A stretch of 64,000 nucleotides of DNA from Carettochelys insculpta (lineage: Eukaryota; Chordata; Testudines; Carettochelyidae), in contig NC_134137.1 in the NCBI RefSeq assembly GCF_033958435.1, positions 113,470,501 through 113,534,500 of the forward strand. The letters run 5' to 3'. Shown piece by piece: positions 1-9,480 of the stretch. The notes beneath the pieces were generated by a model, which worked only from the letters and a program-made list of their open reading frames with translations, searched no databases and had not been told where the DNA came from. Position 1 is the first letter of the stretch. Each line of letters opens with the position of its first letter. The position numbers and the translations under genes were made by a program.

Positions 1-499
1 AACTGCAGGGCACTCCTGGGAACCACAGAGGTGAAAGGAGAATATGGAGTCACTGCTCACATAAACCAGGGACCCAGGCCTGTGAAACTCTGGGCTGTAT
101 TGCCTCCAGCACTTCTGTGTAGTATGTCTCCTGTCTGGGGTCTTGTAACCCCTCTGGGCATGGTACAGCCTCATGACTAGGAGGAGCTGCCAGTGCAGGG
201 CACTGACAGCTGAGATCAGTGTCTCCATTCTTCTTTTGTTTCTGTGGTTCCTAGGTGACCCCTGAGGTTCAGTCAATGCCGAGGTTTGAAACTCTGCAAA
301 ATCAAAACAAAAACCATTAGAAATAAATACCTTCACTTGGTTTAGTGGAGAAGTGTGAAGGATAAGTTAATTGATTGAAAAGTCATTTCAGAGCCTGCCT
401 GTTGTGCAGGTTTTTTTCATTTACTCCCTTTCCCTTCCAAAGTTACTTGAAATCAATGCATGTCACCCATGACAATCTGACAATGGAGTTCCATTTCCA
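1..499. other. Unassigned flank
   Basis: I see no recognisable gene or repeat end here. A 91-codon frame starting at 375 runs on into the MITE that begins near 500, so it is not supported as a gene. The tract around 300-345 is A-rich but carries no polyadenylation context that I can tie to a gene. Confidence 0.4.
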
Positions 500-1181
500 G
501 GACCGTGTCTACACGTGCACGCTACTTCAAAGTAGTGGCGCCAACTTCGAAATAGTGCCCATCACAGCTACACGTGTTGGGCGCTATTTCGAAGTTGAAA
601 TCGACGTTAGGCGGCGAGACGTTGAAGTCGTTAACCCCATGAGGGGATGAGAATAGCGCCCTACTTCGAAGTTCAACATCGAAGTAGGGCACGTGTAGCC
701 GATCCGCGTCCCGCAACATCGAAATAGCGGGGTCTGCCATGGTGGCCATCAGCTGAGGGGTTGAGAGACGCTCTGTCTCCAGCCCTGCAGGGCTCTATGG
801 TCACCGTGTGCAGCAGCCCTTAGCCCAGGGCTTCTGGCTGCTGCTGCGGCAGCTGGGGATCCATGCTGCAGGCACAGGGTCTGCAACCAGTTGTCGGCTC
901 TGTGGATCTTGTGTTGTTTAGTGCAACCATGTCTGGGAAAGGCCCTTTAAGGGAGCGGCTTGCTGTTGAGTCCGCCCTGTGACCCTGTCTGCAGCTGTTC
1001 CTGGCACCATTATTTCGATGTGTGCTACTTTGGTGTGTAGACATTCCCTCGCAGCGCCTATTTCGATGTGGTGCTGTCCAACGTCGAAGTTGAACGTCGA
1101 TGTTGCCAGCCCTGGAGGACGTGTAGACGTTATTCATCGAAATAGCCTATTTCGATGTAGTGTGCACGTGTAGACATAGCC
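500..1181 (-). mobile_element. Family A MITE, copy 1 (Harbinger-type, non-autonomous)
   Basis: A 682-bp element bounded by degenerate inverted ends. The left end reads GTGTCTACACGTGCACG and the right end reads CACGTGTAGACATAGCC. It is in reverse orientation relative to copies near 19.2 and 50.0 kb and is more diverged from them. The body is rich in TTCGAA and ATCGAAAT motifs in both orientations, with a central unique core holding GGCCCTTTAAGGGA (about 940-955) and TGTGACCCTGTCTGCAG (about 978-994). Those core strings also occur in the autonomous element at 52-56 kb. No target duplication is clear at this copy. It encodes no credible protein. Confidence 0.75.
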
Positions 1182-2054
1182 TTGGTCTGCAGATATATCC
1201 AGAAAGAATATAACTGAGCAAATAGTTGTTGAGCAAACAGTTCTAGATTAATGGATGAAACGAGGTGATTTAAAACCAGAAGCCTCCTGTGATGCTTTCC
1301 ATGGGTAACTAGGGTTCTGAGGCACCTTGCTATTCTAACCCACACACCTATGAGTGGTTAACTGTCCCATGTAGTGGTACCTAGACCACTTCACAGAGAA
1401 AGAACAAGTGTCCTCTACAGATTACTTTGGGTAATCCAAATGGCATATGAACCATAATTTGGTCAGCTGCATCCAAGGAAGTATGAATCCTTACATCACC
1501 CCAGGGAAGACAACCCAGTGAGAAAATTGCTCAGTGCCTTGTGGTTAGGTTTGGGAGATCCAATGGCTATGGGAGTAAACGCAGACAGAAAAACTGGAGT
1601 GGAGACCCTAAGGCAGTTAGCAGGGAATATTCATCAGGCCTGCTTTCTGGCATGTCCTCGCAGTCACCTCAGTTCCAAATCTACTGACTTCTGTCTTTCC
1701 TTTGGATTCAACTAGGGTGCCCGAGAAAGGGATAGTGCCGCTTGGGCAACACGCTTTCTCCAAACACTAGCCCAGGCAATGCAGTGTGTAAGAGGGTGCC
1801 AAATGGAGAGGACACTCCATCCTTGCCGATAGCATGGGAACAACATGGAAAGTGGCAGTTATGGGTTATAAGCCCTTCTCAACTGGAGAAGAGAAGGATG
1901 CCATGGGTCACTTTCATCAGTGGGAGAAGTCATCATCCTGCACTGGTCAGCAGCCACCCGCCTCAAGCTGAGCATCTCCTTGTCAATAAGGTGCTGACCC
2001 ATCACATCTGCCTTCTTCTTTGGGTGCATGGGGATAGACCAAAAGTTGAAAAGT
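1182..2054. other. Unassigned; possible 5' leader of the downstream LINE
   Basis: No coding support. From about 1700 the sequence may be the 5' untranslated leader of the LINE that follows, because there is no obvious boundary between them. This is inference; a comparison with full-length copies would settle where the LINE starts. Confidence 0.3.
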
Positions 2055-5000
2055 AAATGTAAATGACATACCCTCCATAAAATGAAATAATAAATCAACT
2101 TGCCTCCAGCTTGGTAGCTGGAATGTGCAAACAATGTGTCTGAGACTTGAATCTGCCTATGACCTTACACACACTGACTCTATATGCAAACCTGTAGTCA
2201 CAGATCAACAGATAAACAAACTGAATGTCGACCTCGCTGCTCTCCAGGAAACCCAGCAGATGCTGGGTCAGTAGAAGAAACCAACTACACTTTCTTCTGG
2301 AAGGGCTTGAGTTCAGAGGAGCACCACCTCTATGGAGTTGGATTTGCTGTTTGAAACAATCTGCTGAAATCTATCAATACTCCCACAGCTCAATTGTAAT
2401 GCATCATATCCTTGAAACTCTGCACCAAGTCAGGATATGTCAACATCATCAGTGCTTATGCACCCACGTTGGTGTCACGCTCTGAAGACAAGGACCGCTT
2501 TTATTATAATTTTCAGGAAGTTATCAACTCCTTTCCAACTGGCATCATCAGCATCATCAATAACCCTGGGCTCGGCGCCCGTTGGTGTCTGATGCCTCTA
2601 TCACTATTTCCTTCCATCTTTCCCTATTCAGTGCAGAGTGGCTTAGTTTCTGTAGACTAGCTCCATGGCAAACAACTGTATATCCTTGGCAATTTCAATA
2701 TAAGAGTTGGACATGACCATCAGTCCTTGCCTGTCTGCCTCAGGCATCACGGTATTGGGAAAATGAATGAAAATGGTCAAAGGCTTGTCAAATTCAGCTC
2801 TCTGCATCAGCTCTGCATCACTAATACTTTCTTTAACTTGAAAGCGTAATACAAGGTTTCATGGCACCTCTCAAGATCCGGTCACTGGCATCAACTTAAC
2901 CTTGTACTGATATGCAGGAAACATCTCAATGACGTCAAATATACACACACATACCACAGCACAGATTATGATACTGATCACTGCTTGATCATCAACAGAG
3001 TGAAAATCATCCCAAAGAAACTCTATATGACAAAGCAATGCAGAAAGCCAAAGATCAATACCCTCAGTACCAGACACGCACTGAAATGTTCTGTCTTTGT
3101 GGAAGATCTCACTCACAAAATGGAACACAAATCTCACCAACAAACCGTTGAAGAAACTTGGTCCATGTTGAGAGATGCAACATATGAATGTGCCAAATAC
3201 GCCTTTGGAACATGTAAATTCTCTAACAAAGACTGTATCAATGAAAACGCTGATATTCTTAAGCCTATTCTTGTGCCTATTCACAAAGCACATCCGAATA
3301 ACATAAAGAACCCATATCAAAGCACAAGAGATTAACTTTCATATGCAAGATCTGTTCTTCAGAGAGAATCCAGGCAGTGTGCGAACAAATACTGGGCCAA
3401 CCTATGCTCTAATATTCAAAAGGCATCTGATATGGGAGAACTGAAATCTATGTATGATGGATTGAAGAAAGCACTCGGACCAAACACTACCAAAGTTGAC
3501 CCACTGAAGCATTTAAACAGACAGGTGATCACAGACAAAAAGATGCAGATGTCCAGATGGGTGGAACACTACTTGAGTCTTTATTCCCACGAGGGTACAA
3601 TGCAACCCGAACCTCATCCCAACTCTTCCAGAAATTTCTGAGCTAGATGCAAAGCCTGTGGAGGAGGACCTTTCTCAAGCTCTTGATGCTCTCTCCAATG
3701 GAAAAGCACTAGGAAATGACAGAATCCCAGCTAAAGTCCTGAAGGCAAAGAAGGCTGTGGTCTTCCCCTTTCCTCTACAATTTACTCCAAAAGTTTGAAG
3801 AGCAGGAGATGTCCTCCATGACATGAAGAATCCAAACATCATAACTCTCTATTAAAACAAAGACAACAAGTATAACTGCAACAACTACAAAGGAATCTCT
3901 TTACTGAGCATCACAGGAAAAGCATTTGCCTGTGTCTTTCTCAAATACCTGCAAAAACTCGCAGATCGAGTCTATCCAGAAACACAATGTGGCTTCAGGG
4001 CTTGCATGTCAACAATGGACATGATATTCTCTCTTCAACAGCTACAGTAAAAATGCAGAGAGCAAGGAAAGCCGTTATTCATAGCATTTATGGACTTAGC
4101 AAAGGTGTTTGACACAGTTAATAAATTAGGACTATACAGAAAAAGTAACAAAGATTGGCTGCCCACTGACCCTACTCAAGCTCATAACATCCTCTCACGA
4201 AATATGAAAGCAACAGTGCAATATGATGGATCTACATTGGAATTGTTTGCAATGAACAGCATAGTCAAATAAGGATGTGTTCTTGTCCTTATCCTCTTCA
4301 GCATTTTCTTCTCCGTACTACTAAATTGCACATTTCAAAACTCCTGCAGCGATGTATTTCTCCACACCACATTAGATGTCTCTCTCTACAACCTAGCAAG
4401 ACTCAAGACCAAAACTAACATCACGAAAGTCCTCATTAGGGAACTCCTGTTCACAGATGATGCAGCTCTTGTTGATCATAATGAAGACATGCTATGTCAC
4501 TGATGGATTCTCTGTCCAGATCTTTCAAGTTGTTTTCAAGTCAAGACATAAGTGTGAAGAAACTTGTTGTATTCACTCAAGGTATATCTCAGAGACCCAA
4601 TGTCATTCTGGATAATAGCCCTTTAGATTTGGTTCAACAATTCTGTTACCTTGGATCTACTGTCACCACAAACCTACCCATGGATGAAGAACTGAACATC
4701 AGAATCAGGAAAGCAGCTGCTATTTTCGTCAGACTTATGAAATGAGCATGGAACAATCCTAAGCTGACAGTGAAAACAAAGATACTAATCTGTCAGGCAT
4801 GTGTATTGAGTATCCTGCTATATGGTTCAGAGGCATGGACAACCTACTCAAGCCAGAAGAAAAAACTTAAAAGCTTCCATCTTCACTGCCTCTGCACCCA
4901 TTCTTCTCATATGACCAAGCCATTGCAGTCTTCTGCCTTTGAGGATCTCTATGAGGCTCTGTATGCCACATATTGACAGTTTCAAATGCAGATTTCCTGT

Positions 5001-5480
5001 CAAGATGTGGCATACCCAGCCTCATAGAGATCCTCAACAGCAGAAGAGTGCAATGGCTTGGTCATATGAGAAGAATGGGTGACCAACATCTTCCCAAAGA
5101 AATCATCTTTGGTGAACTGTCATGTGGGTTAAGGACAAGAGGAAGACTAAAGCTAAAATTCAAGAATACACGCAAAAACACCATGAAAAAATTCAACATC
5201 GATCCAAAATCCTGGGAATCTACATCATCAGATCGAAATACCTGGTGATATTTGCTACAACAAGGCATAGCATCCTTCAATAGTAAATGTGCCAACCACA
5301 CTAAAGAACTTCATCTTAGAAGGAAAAACTCTCAGACTCAAGAATTCAGAAATGGACTGACATGCATTTTTTGCAATCAATCATTTTTTGCACAAATCTA
5401 GTATTGGATGGATGAGCCATAAGAGAAGCTGCAGGCTCAAACACTGCCATTATATCCTCACCACCACTGCTAACCACTGT
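2055..5480 (+). mobile_element. Decayed non-LTR retrotransposon (LINE 1 of window)
   Basis: A nearly full-length but heavily mutated APE-type LINE. In order it holds an apurinic-type endonuclease, a linker, a reverse transcriptase and a C-terminal tail. The 5' limit is uncertain and may lie near 1700. The 3' end fades out around 5480 in AT-rich sequence with no clear poly(A) tail or target duplication that I can identify. The clade is not certain: the C-terminal signature RRVQWLGHMRRM is typical of a broad group of RTE/I-like vertebrate and invertebrate LINEs. Confidence 0.75.
2110..5248 (+). pseudogene. LINE endonuclease-reverse transcriptase pseudogene
   Basis: The product would nick target DNA and copy the element RNA into the break. 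Reading across frames, the start of the endonuclease is LGSWNVQTMC at about 2110, followed by NVDLAALQET (about 2224), NYTFFWKGLSSEEHHLYGVG (about 2283-2342) and KSGYVNIISAYAPTL (about 2424-2470). The SDH-like end of the endonuclease is DTDHCLIINRVKI near 2975. The reverse transcriptase shows FMDLAKVFDTVN (about 4087) and LLFTDDAALVDH (about 4446), an F-x-DD active-site core that appears kept. The terminal segment RRVQWLGHMRRMGDQHLPKE lies near 5044-5103, and FCNQSFFAQ near 5370 resembles a decayed zinc finger downstream. Numerous stops and frameshifts make it non-functional. The C-terminal 91-codon frame (4973-5248) is the longest clean piece. Confidence 0.75.
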
Positions 5481-5643
5481 CTGTCAAGATGAAAAGGAGC
5501 TATAGCATAGTGTTTACAGCCTAAGCTGAGAGGCAGCTGGCCTTTTGCACAAGCTGCAGATATACCTGCACTAAGCTCCAGAAGTTTCAGGTTTGAGTCT
5601 GTGCATAAGCAGGCACTCAATCACCTGCCATTAATGTCAAGAA
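5481..5643. other. Unassigned spacer
   Basis: Short stretch between the LINE tail and the family B element. No feature is seen. Confidence 0.4.
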
Positions 5644-5646
5644 CCT

Positions 5647-6079
5647 GGCTGTGGCCGCACTTCACCAAAATCTTGAAATGGTCATGCTAATGACCAAATG
5701 GGAGGATAATAATGAGGTGCTGAAATGAATATTCAGCACCTCATTAACCTGCTGCCAGCTACGGCACTTTGAAAGTGTCACTTTCAATCACGAGCAGGTC
5801 AGCTACATGGGGTTCCTTTTCGAAAGACCTCAGAGACTTCAAAAGCACCTTATTCCTATCAGCTGACAGGAATAAGGGGATTTCGAAGTCTGCACGGTCC
5901 TTTCGAAAAGGACCCACCTGTATGCGAGCCACGCACGATTGAGAGTGGCACTTTCAAAGTGCTGTGGGCGGCAGCATGCTAATGAGGCACTGAATATTCA
6001 TTTCAGTGCCTCATTAGTATCTTCCAATTTGGCCAGTAGCATGACCATTTCAAAATTTTGTCCAGGTGTGGCAACAGCC
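5647..6079. mobile_element. Family B foldback MITE, copy 1
   Basis: A 433-bp element that is largely one imperfect palindrome centred near 5859 at CCTATCAGCTGACAGG. Its ends are GGCTGTGGCCGCAC and the complement of GTGTGGCAACAGCC. A 3-bp direct repeat CCT flanks it (5644-5646 and 6080-6082). Shared landmarks with the copies at 14.3 and 39.0 kb are the GCTAATGAGG arms, CCTTTTCGAAAG blocks and the central CTTATTCC/GGAATAAG. It has no coding capacity. Confidence 0.8.
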
Positions 6080-6082
6080 CCT

Positions 6083-6837
6083 ACGTGCCTGATGGGGGTT
6101 CGGCTACTCAATGCCATTAGCTGCAGAAGCCCTCCTGTCCTCCTGTCAGTTAACAATAGGCACACAGCAGACCTTGAGCCTTCTGTGCATGCCTTTAGAG
6201 TCTCAGACACTACTCTAGTGTACATTTTCAGTAGTCACTGCTTCCAAAGAAATAGCATGCACCAGTTCTACTTCGTGTTACTGCTCCACCTACAGCTCTT
6301 TGATTTATTTATAGTGACATAAAATGTAAGTTAGCATAGTTGAACTTCCTGAAGAATAACTTAACGAAGTGAAATATTGACAATGACACTTGGGAGATAC
6401 TTGCCCAGGATTACTCAAAATGGACTTGTGCACCGCTAAGTTAAGGAGGGCAACCAGTGCAGGAGGATGGAGAGACTGGCTTTCAATCATGATCAACAGC
6501 CTCCTGTCATATCTGGAAATATCTGTCCTCACTGTAATAGAGCTTGTGGTCCAAGGGCAGGCCTTATTAGCAACTGGAAGATCCACAGCTCCCGTAGAAG
6601 ATGATCTTACTCAGCATCAAGTGATTGCCATCAGCAGCAGCTTAGTGATTTAAGTAATAGCAATTGAAATGCTGGAAACAAATAGCTACATATAAAATAT
6701 AATCACAGTTCATATTCTAGAGATTTAACTTCATTAACAAAATACTCCATGTAATATTCACCCAAAATCCTTTAAAGCCAAGTGATACTACCCTTCTTTT
6801 CTGAGATGTGTGTTATCAGTTATCTTTAGAGATTCCT
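6083..6837. other. Unassigned sequence
   Basis: AT-rich sequence with short, unsupported reading frames on both strands (for example 6305-6586 on minus and 6390-6653 on plus, which shadow each other). No repeat boundary or gene is recognised. Confidence 0.35.
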
Positions 6838-7232
6838 GCACCAAGTAGAATAATTTTTGTTATCTAGTCCTACCTCCTGCATCACAGAGGCCATAGAATA
6901 TCCTCCAAATAATTACTACAGTGGGCCATCTAGAAAACTTCCAATCTTGATTTAAAAGTGGTCAGTGAGGTAGAATCTACCTTGACCTTTGATAACTTGT
7001 TCCAGTAGATTACTACATTTGCTGTTTAAATCTTATGCCTTATTTCCACTCTGAATTAACCTAGCTTCAACTTCCAGCCATTTAACTGTTACGTGCTTAT
7101 CTTCTAGATTGAAGATCCCATTATTAAATATTTGTTCCAACATGTAGACTCTTAACAGGCTGCAATCAAATCACTGCTCAATTTCTTTTTGTTAATTTAG
7201 AGAGATTAACTCAAAGAGCATAAAAGTATAAG
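6838..7232 (-). mobile_element. Old CR1 LINE, 3' segment
   Basis: Minus-strand remnant of the C-terminus and 3' tail of a CR1-type LINE. The complement matches the typical CR1 ending: conserved blocks are TTCAATCTAGAAGATAAGC, a TGGCTGGAAGTTGAAGC block (about 7063-7079) and AAATCAAGATTGGAAG (about 6939-6954). Reading stops are frequent, which fits an old copy. The sequence breaks off near 7232 and continues at about 9118, so the two parts are one insertion split by later elements. Confidence 0.75.
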
Positions 7233-7487
7233 AACTGAGGCACAATCATAGTTGGTGCAAGTCAGCTGATTTGGACTTTCAGGGCTCAGGCCATTGATAT
7301 TGCAGTGTAGTTGTTTGGACTGTGGCTGCAGCTGAGCTCTGGAACCTCGCGGAGAAGAGAGCCCAGGTGCCAGCATGAGCCTGAATGTCTACACATCTGT
7401 GTTACACAACACATTCCAAGTCACACAAGTCTAAATCATCTGACCCTGGCCAGCTGCAAGTGTTTAATGTAGTGTAAACATACCCCA
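7233..7487. mobile_element. Short DNA element interrupted by a LINE
   Basis: About 255 bp lying between the two halves of the CR1. The right end, just before the LINE insertion point, reads GTAGTGTAAACATACCCC, close to the hAT-like end GTGTAGACATACCC found widely in turtle MITEs. Its left end is not sharply defined. It must have inserted into the CR1 before the LINE at 7488 inserted into it. Classification as a hAT-type MITE is inference. Confidence 0.5.
7476..7487 (+). repeat. Left target-site duplication of twin-primed LINE
   Basis: AAACATACCCCA at this position recurs exactly at 9106-9117, on the other side of the LINE. A perfect 12-bp direct repeat at both borders is what target-primed reverse transcription leaves. 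Confidence 0.85.
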
Positions 7488-8220
7488 GCCAGCTTCACCT
7501 TTCTTCTTTTTCAGTTCTCGCCATTTGTCACAGAGGTCAAGCAGATCAGCAGTAACCCAAGGTTTCTTCTTCAGGCGGTGTTTACCAAGAATCTCAGTAG
7601 CTGTTTCTACTACTGCTGTATTAAAGATGTAGGCCATTATGTCCTCATCTGATTCTTCAGCGCCAAGGATGAGCAGTGGTGCGAGTCTCCCTCCTATTTT
7701 TACTTGGAAGGCTTCTGCCACCTCAGGATCTTTGAGCTTTTCAAGGTCAAACTTAATTCTTGTGTGCCTTGATTTTAAGATCTTCTGCAAGCATAGGTGG
7801 AATGACATCATCACTAGATAATGATCACTTCCGACATCCGCTCCCAGAAAACTGCATGTCTTTGCAATGTTAGCGCTTGTTCGGAAGCGCTTCTTGACCA
7901 AGATGTAATCAATCTGACTGTGATGGTCTCCACTGGGGCTGTGCCAAGTCCATCGTCTGGATGCCTTGTGAGGGCCGAATGTATTAGCCAGAAAGAAGTC
8001 ATTATATCTGGCAAACTCCAGATGTCTAAGGCCTCTGTCGTTGGTTTCAGTGTTGCAGTATGGCCCACACATTCCTTTCCAGTTACTATATGCATCCGCT
8101 CCAACTTTTGCATTCCAGTCTACTTGTACAATAAGTATGTCCTTTTTTGGTGTTTGCTCCAGGACATCCTGTAGCTGATCATAAAACTCTTCTACTTCAA
8201 CATCTTTCTGGAGCGCATCA
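7488..8220 (-). pseudogene. LINE APE endonuclease fragment (inverted 5' half)
   Basis: An open stretch of roughly 240 codons encoding the second half of an apurinic/apyrimidinic-type endonuclease and the linker after it. Diagnostic blocks are DWNAKVGADAYSNWKG (normally GDFNAKVG; the change to VDWNAKVG is mild), RRWTWHSPSGDHHSQIDYIL and GADVGSDHYLVM, which holds the catalytic Asp-His pair. The reading frame runs about 24 bp past the element into flanking DNA before it meets a stop at 7464, so the last eight residues are not part of the protein. There is no internal stop, so the insertion looks fairly young. It lacks the N-terminal part of the endonuclease. Confidence 0.85.
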
Positions 8221-9088
8221 TGATTGATGCCTTGGAAGACCATGAAGGAACTGTTAGCATAGGGGGTAGAATAATCACCAACCTTTGCTTCGCTGACGAT
8301 ATAGACGGATTAGCTGGAGGAGAAGAGGAACTTGCCAGCTTGGTAGAATGGCTGGATACCACCTCGAAAGCCTATGGAATGGAAATAAATGCAGAAAAGA
8401 CAAAACTGATGACCAATAACACCAATGGCATCAGTAGGGATATAATGGTGAATGGACAAGCTCTTCAATTTGTGTCCAGCTTCAAGTACTTAGGTGCAAC
8501 CGTGTCAGATGAGGGGTCCAGACCAGAAGTCCTCTCCAGAATAGCGCAAACAACAACAGTGCTTACAAAACTTAGACCTATCTGGAGGGACAAGAACATC
8601 AGTCTGAGATCGAAAGTAGGATTGATGCGCCCAGTGGTCATCTCAGTGTTCTTGTACACTTGCAAAACATGGACCCTTACAGCAGAACTGCAGAAGAAGA
8701 TCCAAAGCATGGAGATGAGATGCTATAGGAGGCTTTTGGGCATCTCTTATATTGAGCATGTCATGAACGAAGAAGTATGACATAGGATCAGCAAGTGATA
8801 GGCCCACATGACGACCTGCTCACTGTGGTGCAGAAGCGCAAGCTCAGATGGTATGGCCAAATCATCAGATCATCAGGCCTTTCAAAGACCATCTTGCAAG
8901 GCACAGTACCTGGTGGTAGAAGGAAACGCAGGCAAAAGAAGAGATGGGAAGATAACATCAAAGAGTGGACAAACCTGAATGTGAGCGAGTCACAGACAGC
9001 TGCACAGGACAGGATGAGGTGGAGTGAGTTGATCAGGAAGTCATCTGCAGTGCCCCAACGACTCTCAAAAGGGGTTATGGGATAGAGA
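8206..9088 (+). pseudogene. LINE reverse transcriptase C-terminal fragment
   Basis: The frame opens at LERIMIDALEDHEGTVSIGG and continues through CFADDIDGLAGG, which keeps the FADD catalytic pair (about 8287-8320), then SFKYLGATVSDEGSRPEVLS and the thumb region. One stop at 8778-8780 plus a frameshift separates this from a second clean stretch (8795-9085) with KLRWYGQIIRSSGLSKTILQ, KRWEDNIKEWTNL and SSAVPQRLS. It is the same LINE family as the inverted endonuclease half beside it, judged by their joint target duplication. The fingers and most of the palm are absent, so it cannot be active. Confidence 0.85.
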
Positions 9089-9105
9089 TGAGAGATGAGA
9101 GAGAG

Positions 9106-9117
9106 AAACATACCCCA
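9106..9117 (+). repeat. Right target-site duplication of twin-primed LINE
   Basis: Exact copy of the 12-bp AAACATACCCCA found at 7476-7487. Confidence 0.85.
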
Positions 9118-9480
9118 AAAGACATGTTTTCTAATTCATTACTTATTATCATAGCTGTCCCCTGAACTCTTCCCAATTCTCAACATCATTCTTGAATAAT
9201 GGACTCTAAAAGTGGACACAGTCTTCCAGCAGCCATCACATTGGAGCCAAATACACAGATAAAATAACCTCCCCGTGCTTCTTCAAGATTGCCCTGTTTA
9301 TACGTACCAAGACCATGTCAGTTCTTTTGGCTACAGCATCACACAGGGAGCTCGTGGTCAAATCATAGACTTTCCAAAGTCATACCTCCCATTCTGTAAG
9401 TACTCCCTACATTATTTGTCCCTAGATTTTCCTTGTCATTCTATGTAAAGGATTCTGTATGTCTGTCGTTGAACTTTATA
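9118..9480 (-). mobile_element. Old CR1 LINE, 5' continuation of the 6.8-kb fragment
   Basis: The complement holds decayed CR1 ORF2 C-terminal sequence; the plus strand shows CTTTTGGCTACAGCATCACA (about 9328-9347) and GGGAGCTCGTGGTCAAAT, which correspond to the CR1 stretch encoding the AVAKRAN-like segment. It rejoins the fragment ending at 7232 with little or no loss. It is a non-functional remnant. Confidence 0.7.

Larger units (their letters stand above)
7488..9105 (+). mobile_element. LINE insertion with inverted 5' half (twin priming)
   Basis: A 1.6-kb LINE fragment flanked by an exact 12-bp target duplication. The 3' half, reverse transcriptase C-terminus to tail, is on plus (about 8206-9105). 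The 5' half, endonuclease, is on minus (7488-about 8220). The halves meet near 8206-8225, and the segment that should lie between them (end of the endonuclease to the reverse transcriptase palm) is missing. The 3' tail is a GATGAGA-rich repeat, not poly(A). This arrangement is the classic product of twin priming during retrotransposition. Confidence 0.85.

Noticed and set aside
7464..7487. The last eight codons of the 259-codon endonuclease frame
   Set aside because: They lie beyond the target duplication border, so they are flanking DNA translated by chance.
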